From Bacteroides sp. 43_108 (GTDB lineage Bacteria > Bacteroidota > Bacteroidia > Bacteroidales > Bacteroidaceae), in assembly GCA_001915545.1 (NCBI GenBank), contig MNQS01000021.1, forward strand, positions 62,001-126,000: a stretch of DNA of 64,000 bases. The letters are read 5' to 3'. The notes beneath the pieces were generated by a model. The model was not told the origin of the DNA and ran no database searches. It saw nothing but the letters and a program-made list of their open reading frames with translations. Shown piece after piece: positions 1 through 8,366 of the stretch. Both the position numbers and the translations under genes were made by a program. Within the stretch, counting starts at the first letter, position 1. Each line of letters opens with the position of its first letter.

Positions 1-324
1 CATAAAAACCTTATCGGAATTCTGCAAAGATGCCCACTTCAAAAAATCAGCTTTCACAGCAGGATGAACAATCGAATTGACCTTCTCGGTATTGCCTTTA
101 TCCGAAAAAAGAAAGGCAATCATACGTTCCTTGCACAATGAACCCTGAGAGTCGTAGACATCTTCGCCCACCAACCCTTTAAGAGATTCCATTATAGAAA
201 TGTCCTCTACCATCAGCCGCTTAGCCTCAGCGTCACACGAATATACGGGAAAACCAGCCTTTACCAATTTATCACAGACATAGGTTTTACCGCTACCGAT
301 GCCTCCTGTTATACCTATTCGCAT
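1..324 (-). CDS. coaE: Dephospho-CoA kinase, partial (C-terminus outside window)
   Basis: Last step of coenzyme A synthesis: phosphorylates the 3'-hydroxyl of dephospho-CoA with ATP, in the cytosol. The visible 108 residues start MRIGITGGIGSGKT, which is the Walker A loop (residues 7-14) at the extreme N-terminus as usual in CoaE, followed by a DAEAKRL segment (the CoaE 'D-A' substrate site) and a VHPAV motif that is also typical. The ATG lies 54 bp after the end of the YbbR-like gene, so it is probably the last gene of nusB-yajC-ybbR-coaE. The rest runs off the left edge of the window. Confidence 0.93.
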   Translation of the reverse strand, partial: MRIGITGGIGSGKTYVCDKLVKAGFPVYSCDAEAKRLMVEDISIMESLKGLVGEDVYDSQGSLCKERMIAFLFSDKGNTEKVNSIVHPAVKADFLKWASLQNSDKVFM

Positions 325-378
325 AAAAATATTCAGCTTATACACAATTAGATTTTTCTGTTCATGCCCAAAAGAGCT

Positions 379-1389
379 TCAATTGTCCATAGTCTGCTCT
401 ATAATGTACTCAACATCTTGAGGAACAATTCTGACATAAGAAACTCCAGGCGGCTGTGAGCGCAATATGAGCCTACAGCTTGTATCACCTTCTTTTATGG
501 AATTATAATCCACGACAAGAAGGAAATCACGAGGCTTTATCTTGTTGAACATGCTGGCAACAACGCGGAAGGTCACCGAAGCCGACTGAGGGAAAGTTCT
601 CAGAATCTTATTGTCTGGTATGTTTTCTGCGTATATAGGGACCTGCAGTGTCTTGTCAGAGAAAAGATCTGAATAGATATTTATTTCAACCGAATCCGGA
701 ATGAACTTAGCACCTTTTATGCCTGCCAATGCAATTCTGGACACAGTCGTATCTTCGACATTCTCAAACACAAAGGCATCAGTATAGACAGCTCTGATTG
801 TATCAAGCATTGAAGATGGAGCATAAACATCTACAGAATCCGGTTCAAGAAAAACATTGCACAATTCATATTGCGGAGCAGGTGCTATCTTACCGGCAAA
901 CTTCACTGGGACACGTTTGCGTTCACCCTTGGAATAATAGAACTCCAGATTGGAAGGACTTATCGAAACTATGCGGATGGAGTTGTTCATACTTCCGCTA
1001 ACCAGTCGTTTCAAAACAGAATTCTCCACACTGAAAGAACTTCCACCTGTGTCATATTCGCTGAAATCGACCTCTACCACCCTATTCGGAACAGAAAGAA
1101 AATATTCGGCAAGTCTTGCCCCTTTGTCAGAAATCGTCACATCGATGCTGTGGGGAATATTAGAAGTGATGATAACATTTTCAGGAATATTCTTTACCAC
1201 CAACTTAAACTGCACGTCCGTCTGAATGACCTCCTTGCTTATCTGAACGACCCACAATACAGCTGAGACGAGAAGGAATACAAGGAAAGTCATCACTTCC
1301 TTGTCAAATCTGAAGTGACGTACCTTCTTCAACATCTGCATAAATAAAACGTGCAATCTGGTTAACAGAGAATCGCTGTCGAGTTCCAT
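379..1389 (-). CDS. YbbR-like domain protein (CdaR-like)
   Basis: 336 residues. One transmembrane segment near residues 34-50 follows a short cytoplasmic N-terminus with basic residues, and the rest is extracytoplasmic and beta-rich, as in YbbR-domain proteins. In Firmicutes YbbR (CdaR) modulates a diadenylate cyclase; whether this one does is not shown, since no cyclase gene is in the window. I chose the ATG at 1389; a TTG one codon upstream is also open. It lies between yajC and coaE in the same direction, with a 151-bp gap to yajC, so it may share the nusB promoter. Confidence 0.82.
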   Translation of the reverse strand: MELDSDSLLTRLHVLFMQMLKKVRHFRFDKEVMTFLVFLLVSAVLWVVQISKEVIQTDVQFKLVVKNIPENVIITSNIPHSIDVTISDKGARLAEYFLSVPNRVVEVDFSEYDTGGSSFSVENSVLKRLVSGSMNNSIRIVSISPSNLEFYYSKGERKRVPVKFAGKIAPAPQYELCNVFLEPDSVDVYAPSSMLDTIRAVYTDAFVFENVEDTTVSRIALAGIKGAKFIPDSVEINIYSDLFSDKTLQVPIYAENIPDNKILRTFPQSASVTFRVVASMFNKIKPRDFLLVVDYNSIKEGDTSCRLILRSQPPGVSYVRIVPQDVEYIIEQTMDN

Positions 1390-1540
1390 CAAGAAATTCT
1401 ATTTTGAATAACACAATAAAAAAAGACAAGATGCGAGATACGCAAAAGGCGATTTACACCATCTCAAGCAATAATCTCATCAACTTGTCCATAATATACT
1501 TAATTACATGCAAGACGCATGAATCTTTTCAAACCCAATA

Positions 1541-1864
1541 TTACATCTGCTGGTTCTGAGAAGCATCAGCAAAAACGTAGTTGCGGTCGATCTGAATCTT
1601 AACACCGTTGGCAATCTCAATTCCTATATATGAAGCTCCTTCATTAAGATCCTTAACTGTACCGTAAATACCGCCGGCAGTAACAATTTTCTGACCAACT
1701 GTAAGATTGTCGCGAAACTTCTGCATTTCTTTTCTACGCTTGTTCTGCGGACGGATCATGAAGAAATAAACAATCGCGAACATTACTACAATCATTATGA
1801 TCATTGTAGGGTCGAAACCGCCTCTTGCAGCTGCGGCTCCATTCTGTAATAGATTCAAAAACAT
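1541..1864 (-). CDS. yajC: Sec translocase accessory protein YajC
   Basis: Small inner-membrane partner of SecDF that supports protein export. 107 residues with one hydrophobic helix at about 20-36, immediately followed by the family hallmark RPQNKRRKEM (RPQ at 38-40) and the conserved VGQKIVTAGGIYGTV stretch at about 56-70. Length matches the family. It lies 93 bp downstream of nusB and upstream of the YbbR-like gene, the usual Bacteroidetes order. Confidence 0.95.
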   Translation of the reverse strand: MFLNLLQNGAAAARGGFDPTMIIMIVVMFAIVYFFMIRPQNKRRKEMQKFRDNLTVGQKIVTAGGIYGTVKDLNEGASYIGIEIANGVKIQIDRNYVFADASQNQQM

Positions 1865-1957
1865 AGGTTACTTTGTGTTTAATATTAATATTGATCTTTA
1901 TTTAAGTGCAAAAATAGCGTTTGTATCCAATTTACACGCAAAACGACAGCTTATATT

Positions 1958-2884
1958 TTACTGTTTAAGAAGTTTATTTTCACTTCTCAGTCTTTTCACG
2001 ACATTATCTATTATTCCGTTGACATATCCGCCGCTCTTTGCTGTACTGTAGCACTTGGCTATCTCAACATACTCATTTATGCTGACAGATACCGGAATAT
2101 TAGGAAAACTCAAGATCTCAGCTATCGCAACCTGCATGATTACAACATCCATATATGCCAAACGGTTGAATTCCCAGTTCTTGACGCTCTGGCTTATCAA
2201 ACCTCTATAATAATCGGCATTCAATATAGAACGACGGAAAAGACGGACTGCAAATTCACGGTCCTCATCGTCCTTGTACTCAGGCATCAATTCCATGTCG
2301 GCACCCTGCTCCTCATCAAATCTCTTGATGGTCTTAAGAACAAATGTGTCAACAATCTCCTTATCATCATTCCAATAAAGGCTCTGATCTTCCAGAACTT
2401 CGTCTATACGCTCATCTTTCATGATGATGAATTTGTATATTTTTCTCCAGAGTTCACGATCTTCTGCATAGCTTGATTCTCCAGAAGACATGTATTCATT
2501 GTAGAAACCTGTAGAAACAATTGTGTCGTAAAGATACTTTACATAATCAGCGTCGTTATCCCAAGTTTTCTTCTGTGTTTCCCTGAACTCCTGAAGTTGT
2601 TTGTTGGCTTCAAGCTGCATAATAAACTTATTGTCAACAAATTTATGGCTCACAACTTCATCGCTGTGGATAATCTCATTGTGCTTTTCCTTCTGCTCCA
2701 CTCTCTGCAATGCATAACGCGTAACCGCTATCATCAGCATAAGAAGATAATTATACAGATCGTAGGCTTTTGACAGGCTGAAAAGAAGCTCCTTTTCAGC
2801 AGTTTCAATATTGGTACTTTTGTTTTGATAGTACGCATAAAGCAACTGTACTATCTTAAGACGAATAAGAATACGATTAATCAT
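1958..2884 (-). CDS. nusB: Transcription antitermination factor NusB, long Bacteroidetes form
   Basis: NusB binds boxA RNA with ribosomal protein S10 and helps antitermination at rRNA operons. The 308-residue product starts MINRILIRLKIVQLLYAYYQ, and its C-terminal third (about 215-300; NADYYRGLI, LAYMDVVIMQVAIAE, NEYVEIAKCYS, YVNGIIDNVV) is the classic all-helical NusB core. It is about twice the length of E. coli NusB, as is usual in Bacteroidetes, with the extra residues in the middle. I took the ATG at 2884 over an in-frame TTG two codons upstream. A -7 element (2920-2927) lies just upstream, so it heads the nusB-yajC-ybbR-coaE group. Confidence 0.93.
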   Translation of the reverse strand: MINRILIRLKIVQLLYAYYQNKSTNIETAEKELLFSLSKAYDLYNYLLMLMIAVTRYALQRVEQKEKHNEIIHSDEVVSHKFVDNKFIMQLEANKQLQEFRETQKKTWDNDADYVKYLYDTIVSTGFYNEYMSSGESSYAEDRELWRKIYKFIIMKDERIDEVLEDQSLYWNDDKEIVDTFVLKTIKRFDEEQGADMELMPEYKDDEDREFAVRLFRRSILNADYYRGLISQSVKNWEFNRLAYMDVVIMQVAIAEILSFPNIPVSVSINEYVEIAKCYSTAKSGGYVNGIIDNVVKRLRSENKLLKQ

Positions 2885-2919
2885 AAGCAAAAAACTCTTT
2901 TTTTGTGATTACTTGCCTG

Positions 2920-2927
2920 CAAAATTA
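2920..2927 (-). promoter_or_regulatory. -7 element of nusB promoter
   Basis: Reads TAATTTTG on the minus strand, an exact match to the Bacteroidetes TAnnTTTG element, 36 bp before the nusB ATG. No clear -33 TTTG stands at the ideal distance. Predicted transcript start is near 2913. Confidence 0.5.
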
Positions 2928-3104
2928 CGAAAAATACACAATAATATGCACATACAAAACTGTGAAATAAACAAATACACTATAAAAAAGTGCTTATATT
3001 TGATTGTCTCGAAAAAAACAATCACTTTTGCCGGCAAAAAGAGCACCGATTCGTTTGGACGATATGCGGTTGACTTGCAAAATTTTAGATGAAGGTGATT
3101 ATTG

Positions 3105-3135
3105 AAAAAATGCTTGCAAAATGTGCGAAAAGCAT
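3105..3135 (-). terminator. Terminator of the DUF454 gene
   Basis: On the minus strand a short stem ATGCTT/AAGCAT (3135-3130 with 3115-3110) is followed by six T residues, just past the stop codon of the DUF454 gene. The stem is weak. Confidence 0.45.
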
Positions 3136-3146
3136 GCACAACAACA

Positions 3147-3527
3147 TCAACGATCTTTTCCTGAAGTCTTGAAATGCAAGAGATAGACCGTTATCAATAC
3201 TGCCAGAACAATAAATGAAGCGCTGATAACCCAATCTGAGGAGAAAAGAAATGCACAATGCAGCAGACTGATCCACACCATACTAACAGAGATGATTTTC
3301 ACTCTAAGCGGTATAGACTTATGGTCTCTGAAACTCTTAATGTATGGCCCCAAAATGCGGTGGTTCAACAAAAGGCGGTACAATTTCGGAGAACTGCGGA
3401 AATACAGCGCTGCCGATAAAAGCAGGAATGGCGTAGTCGGCAATACCGGAACAAAGATCCCTATTATGCCCAAAACGCAAGACAGTGTTCCGACCGCCAC
3501 TAAAATATATCTAAATATATGTCGCAT
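3147..3527 (-). CDS. DUF454 (YbaN-like) inner-membrane protein
   Basis: 126 residues, strongly hydrophobic. The N-terminal part carries the DUF454 signature GIIGIFVPVLPTTPFLLLSA, followed by YFRSSPKLYRLLLNHRILGPYI, a soluble loop and two more membrane segments at the C-terminus. The function of this family is not known; the E. coli homologue is ybaN. The ATG at 3527 is used; a TTG two codons upstream lies inside a perfect -7 promoter element, so it is unlikely to be the start. It is divergent from the C1 peptidase gene. Confidence 0.8.
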   Translation of the reverse strand: MRHIFRYILVAVGTLSCVLGIIGIFVPVLPTTPFLLLSAALYFRSSPKLYRLLLNHRILGPYIKSFRDHKSIPLRVKIISVSMVWISLLHCAFLFSSDWVISASFIVLAVLITVYLLHFKTSGKDR

Positions 3528-3530
3528 ACG

Positions 3531-3560
3531 CAAATTTAGGGCTTTCCTAATTCAAACAAA
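3531..3560 (-). promoter_or_regulatory. Promoter of the DUF454 gene (possibly leaderless)
   Basis: Minus strand TTTG (3560-3557), 18 bp, then TAAATTTG (3538-3531), both matching Bacteroidetes -33 and -7 elements. The expected start point, about 3524-3527, falls on the ATG itself. Confidence 0.45.
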
Positions 3561-3632
3561 ACAGGCCGGTCCAATTTTTCATACTAAAATCCAAAACAAA
3601 TAAAACATTATCAATAAATACAACACTAAAAA

Positions 3633-5024
3633 ATGAAAAAATCAATCATCACATTGTCACTATGCACATTATGCATGAATGCTTTTTCACAAGGCGGAAT
3701 CACTCCCGACATTATGAAAAAGATAAGTGAACACAACAAAATGACGGTCTCTGAAAAGGCCCTGCAGAATGCTCTGGCAAGAAACGACATAAACTCGTTG
3801 GCCGTAAGTCAGAACAACCAGGGAGACATGGACACTTACTTCACATACAGTGTGCCGTCCAACGGAATAACAGACCAAATGTCTTCGGGACGATGCTGGC
3901 TTTTCACTGGATTGAATGTCATAAGAAGCAAAGCCATGATAGAAAAGGGCATCGACAAACTTGAATTCTCACAAATACATCTTTTCTTCTACGACCAGCT
4001 TGAAAAATCCAATCTGTTCCTTCAGGCAATAATAGACACCAGTGACAAAGGAATGGACGACAAAACCGTTGAATGGCTGTTCAGAAACCCTCTCAGCGAC
4101 GGAGGAACATTCACAGGAGTTGCAGACCTTATTTCAAAATACGGTTTGGTGCCAAAAGGAGTGATGCCTGAAACTTATTCAAGCAACAACACATCCAGAT
4201 TCACTTCACTCTTGAAGCGCAAGCTTCGCGAATTCGGAATAACACTTCGTGAAAAAGCAAGCAAAGGTGCATCAAAAAGCGAACTCGAAACTGCAAAGAC
4301 AGAAATGCTGGGCACAGTATATCACATGCTGGAACTTGCATTCGGAGAGCCGGTAAAGGAATTCAAGTGGGCACCAAAAGACAAACAGGGCAAATACACA
4401 TCCGAACTCAAAGACTATACTCCAATGTCGTTCAGCAAAGAGATGATAAAAGACAATCTAACGGATGATTACATAATGCTGATGAACGATCCTTCAAGAG
4501 AGTACTGGAAGACATACGAAATTGAATATGACAGACATGTCTACGACGGCCACAACTGGAGATATCTGAACCTTCCAATAGATGTTATAAAGGAAATGGC
4601 CATCGCTAGCATAAAAGATTCCACAATGATGTACTTCTCATGCGACGTAGGCAAATGCCTCGATTCAAAACGCGGTTTGCTGGACACCAAGAACTACGAC
4701 TACAGTTCATTGTTCGGCACAACATTCAACATGAATAAAAAACAGCGTATAATGACATTCGACAGCAGTTCCAGCCACGCAATGACACTTATGGCCGTAG
4801 AAGTTGACAGCAACGGAAAACCTACAATGTGGAAAGTAGAAAACAGCTGGGGTGCAGAATCAGGTTATCAAGGACATCTTATCATGACCGACGAATGGTT
4901 CGACGAATACATGTTTAGACTCGTCATCAACAAAAAATACGCAACAGACAAAGTTAAGAAAGCATACGAACAGAAAGCAACCAAGCTTCCATGCTGGGAC
5001 CCTATGTTCAGTGCAGAAGACTGA
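3633..5024 (+). CDS. Exported C1-family aminopeptidase (PepC/bleomycin hydrolase-like)
   Basis: Papain-fold cysteine peptidase that removes N-terminal residues from peptides. 463 residues with a signal peptide (about 1-20, ending NAFSQ), so it acts in the periplasm, unlike cytosolic PepC of lactic acid bacteria. The catalytic triad is visible: Cys88 in SSGRCWLF, His382 in SSSHAMTLM and Asn404 in VENSWG. The family's typical YDRHVYDGHNWRY segment and the C-terminal tail are also present. No -7 consensus was found upstream. It is followed by a 613-bp non-coding stretch. Confidence 0.9.
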   Translation: MKKSIITLSLCTLCMNAFSQGGITPDIMKKISEHNKMTVSEKALQNALARNDINSLAVSQNNQGDMDTYFTYSVPSNGITDQMSSGRCWLFTGLNVIRSKAMIEKGIDKLEFSQIHLFFYDQLEKSNLFLQAIIDTSDKGMDDKTVEWLFRNPLSDGGTFTGVADLISKYGLVPKGVMPETYSSNNTSRFTSLLKRKLREFGITLREKASKGASKSELETAKTEMLGTVYHMLELAFGEPVKEFKWAPKDKQGKYTSELKDYTPMSFSKEMIKDNLTDDYIMLMNDPSREYWKTYEIEYDRHVYDGHNWRYLNLPIDVIKEMAIASIKDSTMMYFSCDVGKCLDSKRGLLDTKNYDYSSLFGTTFNMNKKQRIMTFDSSSSHAMTLMAVEVDSNGKPTMWKVENSWGAESGYQGHLIMTDEWFDEYMFRLVINKKYATDKVKKAYEQKATKLPCWDPMFSAED

Positions 5025-5123
5025 TTGTCGCAGGATTTTACGATAACAAAACAGGTGCGAAAGACCAACTCTAATGCAACATATATATAGTCTGAAGCAC
5101 TACAATCAACACCTCATATCTAT

Positions 5124-5219
5124 AAAAGAGTCTTATAATTGCTCAGAATGAAATGAGTTCTAAAAGTTAGACAGAACTTTTTGGATGCGGTTCAAATAGA
5201 GAAATTACAAGACTCTTTT
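5124..5219. repeat. Large inverted repeat with inner hairpin
   Basis: A 17-bp arm at 5124-5140 (AAAAGAGTCTTATAATT) is matched at 5203-5219 with one mismatch, enclosing about 60 bp that holds a second, 6-bp hairpin (AGTTCT 5156-5161 with AGAACT 5173-5178). T residues follow the right arm (5219-5225). It could be the terminator region of the C1 peptidase gene or a remnant of a small palindromic element; no target-site duplication was recognised. Confidence 0.55.
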
Positions 5220-5432
5220 GTTTTTAATCACAAGTAAATTTTTGAATGCAAAATATCCGAATTGTCACATAGTTTGCATTACAAATCTTATCATCCCAAA
5301 CAACACGTCAACTCAACATTGCACACAACAAAAAGTCGTTCTGATACTTTGGCACAATTCAATCAACACAAAACCATGCTGTCTATACACACCATCAATT
5401 TAAGGTTTAGACATCTATTCAGCCAACCATCA
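5220..5432. other. Intergenic stretch with nothing recognised
   Basis: Lies between the inverted repeat and the promoter of the CLC gene. Short open frames here have no start context, no recognisable product and low-complexity translations, so none is called. Confidence 0.6.
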
Positions 5433-5464
5433 CTTGCAAGACTATTAAAAAAGCATTAGTTTTG
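5433..5464 (+). promoter_or_regulatory. Promoter for the fluoride riboswitch/CLC transcript
   Basis: CTTG (5433-5436), 20 bp, TAGTTTTG (5457-5464). The -7 is an exact TAnnTTTG match and the -33 differs from TTTG by one base. The predicted transcript start, near 5471, is just before the first base of the aptamer at 5480, which is the expected spacing for a riboswitch leader. Confidence 0.65.
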
Positions 5465-5479
5465 CATCAAATTAAAAAA

Positions 5480-5532
5480 GGGAATGGGACTTCCCTGTTA
5501 TAAACCGCTGAAAAAAGCTGATAGTTCCTGTT
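5480..5532 (+). ncRNA. Fluoride riboswitch (crcB motif)
   Basis: The aptamer pattern of the crcB/fluoride motif is visible in order. Stem GGGAA/TTCCC encloses TGGGAC (5480-5495), then ATAAACCGCTG, a short GCT/AGC hairpin with an A-rich loop, then GCTGATAGTTCC. GGGAC (5486-5490) can pair with GTTCC (5524-5528), giving the pseudoknot that defines the fold. It is about 105 bp before the ATG of a CLC gene with fluoride-type motifs. Possible expression platform: AGTTCCTG (5523-5530) can instead pair with CAGGAATT (5559-5566), which would exclude the pseudoknot; this part is inference. Confidence 0.88.
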
Positions 5533-5637
5533 GAGAGTTGTTTTTTGAAAAGAAATGACAGGAATTATTGTGCTTTATTCCCGTCATTATCTTTCATAAT
5601 ACATTTTCTAAGAATTATTTCACAATTAGCGATATAT

Positions 5638-6918
5638 ATGAAAGAGAAAATTAAAAGTTACATCTACGTTGCAAGATTCGAGGAACTGATCTTCGGATAC
5701 ATTATTAAATGGATTCTTATTACCGCAGTTGTTGGAGCATTGATAGGCTCCGCCTCAGCATTATTATTATTTTCACTAAATTGGGCCACAGACTATAGAG
5801 AAAACCACCTATGGATAATAAGTCTCCTACCACTGGCAGGATTGGCAATTGGCTTAATGTACCATTATTTAGCAGGCACAGCGGCTAGAGGCAACAATTT
5901 TCTTATCGAAGAGATACATTGCGCACGCAACATAATACCTTTTAAAATGGCCCCTCTAGTCTATATAGGAACTGTACTCACACACCTTTTCGGAGGTTCT
6001 GCCGGACGTGAAGGCACAGGAGTACAGATGGGAGGAGCCATTGCCGATTTCACTTCACGTGCTTTCAAAATGCATCCATACGACAGAAAAATAATGATAC
6101 AGATAGGCATAGGTGCCGGATTTGCATCTGTTTTCGGAACACCACTCGCCGGTGCTATTTTTGCTTTGGAAGTTATTGTCATCGGTCGAATGAGATACGA
6201 TGCCATACTCCCAATATTCCTTGCTTCTTTTTTTGCAAACTATACATGCCATGCATGGGGCATAAAGCACACCGTATACCAAATTACGCAAGTACCGGAA
6301 CTCAACGTTGGTGTAATGCTCCTGGTATTGTTGGCAAGTATTTTTTTCGGACTTGCAGCCAGACTGTTTTCAAGTTCTATTAAGTTTTGGGGCAATATTG
6401 CAAAAAGATATATACATTACGCCCCATTCAGGCCACTGCTCGGAGGAGTGTGCATAGCGTTATGTGTATGGATCATGGGCACTACCAAATATATAGGACT
6501 AGGGATACCAGTCATTGTAAATTCGTTCTCAGAAACACAAATGTGGTACGACTTTTTACTAAAACTAATCTTAACGACATTCACTATTGGAGTTGGATTC
6601 AAAGGTGGCGAAGTTACTCCTCTTTTCTTTGTGGGAGCAACCTTAGGAAGTGCATTGTCAGCAATCATCCCATTGCCTGTATCATTCATGGCCGGCATTG
6701 GGTTTGTAGCCGTATTTGCAGGAGCAACCAACACCCCTATAGCATGCACCTTAATGGGAATTGAACTTTTCGGTGTTGACACCGGTATATATCTAGGTAT
6801 TGCGTGCGTAGCATCCTACTTGTTTTCCGGACACACTGGAATATACACAGCACAAATTGTAGGAAGTCCAAAACATATTGCATATTGGAAATCAAGAAAA
6901 GGAACCACAATTGAATAA
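5638..6918 (+). CDS. CLC-family fluoride/proton antiporter
   Basis: Polytopic inner-membrane transporter of 426 residues. It has the CLC core GGSAGREGTGVQMGG (GREGT 123-127, gating Glu125), then GFASVFGTPLAGAIFALEV (161-179) and GFKGGEVTPLFF (320-331). The chloride-type GSGIP motif is absent; the equivalent stretch reads ARGNN (83-87). The GREGT and GGEVTP forms, with Glu325 and Thr327, are those I know from the CLC-F clade that exports fluoride in exchange for protons. The fluoride riboswitch in its leader supports the same reading. An in-frame TTG at 5545 would add 31 residues but lies at the edge of the riboswitch; the ATG at 5638 gives the normal CLC N-terminus. Confidence 0.87.
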   Translation: MKEKIKSYIYVARFEELIFGYIIKWILITAVVGALIGSASALLLFSLNWATDYRENHLWIISLLPLAGLAIGLMYHYLAGTAARGNNFLIEEIHCARNIIPFKMAPLVYIGTVLTHLFGGSAGREGTGVQMGGAIADFTSRAFKMHPYDRKIMIQIGIGAGFASVFGTPLAGAIFALEVIVIGRMRYDAILPIFLASFFANYTCHAWGIKHTVYQITQVPELNVGVMLLVLLASIFFGLAARLFSSSIKFWGNIAKRYIHYAPFRPLLGGVCIALCVWIMGTTKYIGLGIPVIVNSFSETQMWYDFLLKLILTTFTIGVGFKGGEVTPLFFVGATLGSALSAIIPLPVSFMAGIGFVAVFAGATNTPIACTLMGIELFGVDTGIYLGIACVASYLFSGHTGIYTAQIVGSPKHIAYWKSRKGTTIE

Positions 6919-7029
6919 TAAATACAACAATACGTATATCACTACAGAATTATCAAACCCAAAGCGTATTTATATATTCTCCAACTCATTAAATAACAAA
7001 TTTAAACCTTATTGAAAGGCGAAAATAAG

Positions 7030-7037
7030 TATATTTG
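7030..7037 (+). promoter_or_regulatory. -7 element of pepT promoter
   Basis: TATATTTG, an exact TAnnTTTG match, ends 26 bp before the pepT ATG. A TTG lies 15 bp upstream, closer than ideal for a -33 element. Predicted start near 7043. Confidence 0.5.
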
Positions 7038-7063
7038 TAGTATCACAAAAACATACAACAAAC

Positions 7064-8284
7064 ATGGATATAGTTGAAAGATTTCTGAAATACGTCAGCT
7101 TCGACACACAGTCTGACGAAAACACAGGTACTACACCAAGTACACCTAAACAAATGGTATTTGCAGAATACCTGAAAGAAGAACTGAAAAGCATAGGACT
7201 CACAGATGTCGAGCTCGATGAAAACGGTTACTTGATGGCCACACTTCCGTCAAACACAGACAAGGAAGTTCCAACGATTGGTTTCATTGCCCACATGGAC
7301 ACAAGTCCAGACTGCTCAGGAGCAAACGTCAATCCAAGAATCATCAAAAACTATGATGGAAAAGATATCATTCTATCAGAAGGCATTGTAAGTTCACCAA
7401 ATAAATTCCCTGAACTCCTCGACCACAAAGGCGAAGACATCATCGTCACCGACGGACACACCCTGCTTGGCGCAGACGACAAGGCCGGCATTGCAGAAAT
7501 AGTACAAGCCATGGTGTACCTCATGGAACATCCGGAAATAAAGCACGGAAAGATTAGAGTTGGATTCAATCCTGACGAAGAAATAGGTCTCGGAGCACAC
7601 AAGTTTGATGTAGAAAAATTCGGTTGTCAGTTCGGCTACACTATGGACGGAAGCGAAGCAGGCGAAATTGAGTTCGAGAACTTCAATGCCGCTTCTGCAC
7701 ACATCACAGTGACAGGACGAAGCGTACACCCAGGATATGCGAAAAACAAGATGATAAACGCGGGCAGAGTTGCGTCTGAAATAGCATCAATGCTTCCACA
7801 GGAAGAGACTCCAGAAATGACAGAAGGCTACGAAGGTTTCTTCCACCTTACCGGCATTGAAGGCAACGTTGAAAAAGCATCACTCTCCTACATCATACGC
7901 GACCACAGCAGAGAATTGTTTGAAGAACGCAAACGCAGAATTGCAGAAATCGTAGATAAGATAAATCAGAAGTACGGTGAAGAAATAGCCAAAGCCGACA
8001 TCAAGGATCAATACTACAACATGCGCGAAAAGGTTGAGCCTATGATGTACATAATAGATATTGCAAAGAAAGCCGTAGAAGAAGCCGGCGGCAAACCAGC
8101 CGTAAAAGCTATCAGAGGCGGTACGGACGGAGCACAGCTCTCTTTCAAAGGTCTTCCTTGCCCTAACCTTTTCGCAGGAGGCCTCAACTTCCACGGCCCA
8201 TACGAATTCTGCTCCATCAACACAATGAATCTCGCAATGAATACCATTGTAAACATCTGCAGAATAACAGCTGAAGAACTTTGA
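7064..8284 (+). CDS. pepT: Peptidase T (tripeptide aminopeptidase)
   Basis: Cytosolic M20-family di-zinc enzyme that releases the N-terminal residue of tripeptides. 406 residues, the usual length. Zinc ligands and catalytic residues are visible: His77 and Asp79 in AHMDTSPD, Asp138 in LLGADDKAG, Glu172/Glu173 in PDEEIG, Asp195 in TMDGSEAG, and a C-terminal His in [11 protein letters not shown]. The dimerisation lid domain lies at about 205-325. Single-gene transcript with a good -7 element and a strong terminator after it. Confidence 0.96.
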   Translation: MDIVERFLKYVSFDTQSDENTGTTPSTPKQMVFAEYLKEELKSIGLTDVELDENGYLMATLPSNTDKEVPTIGFIAHMDTSPDCSGANVNPRIIKNYDGKDIILSEGIVSSPNKFPELLDHKGEDIIVTDGHTLLGADDKAGIAEIVQAMVYLMEHPEIKHGKIRVGFNPDEEIGLGAHKFDVEKFGCQFGYTMDGSEAGEIEFENFNAASAHITVTGRSVHPGYAKNKMINAGRVASEIASMLPQEETPEMTEGYEGFFHLTGIEGNVEKASLSYIIRDHSRELFEERKRRIAEIVDKINQKYGEEIAKADIKDQYYNMREKVEPMMYIIDIAKKAVEEAGGKPAVKAIRGGTDGAQLSFKGLPCPNLFAGGLNFHGPYEFCSINTMNLAMNTIVNICRITAEEL

Positions 8285-8298
8285 TACAGCATATTCAG

Positions 8299-8354
8299 AA
8301 AAATCAGCCCCAGAATGACATTGTAAATAAATAGTCATTCTGGGGCTGATTTTT
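8299..8354. terminator. Bidirectional terminator between pepT and hslR
   Basis: Perfect 21-bp inverted repeat (8299-8319 with 8334-8354) with a 14-nt loop. The outer arms are A and T runs, so it works as an intrinsic terminator for both convergent genes. Confidence 0.93.
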
Positions 8355-8366
8355 TACTTAGTATAT

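Noticed and set aside
5218..5459. Two short open frames in the gap before the fluoride riboswitch
   Set aside because: Low-complexity translations, no start context, overlapping each other and ending at the promoter.
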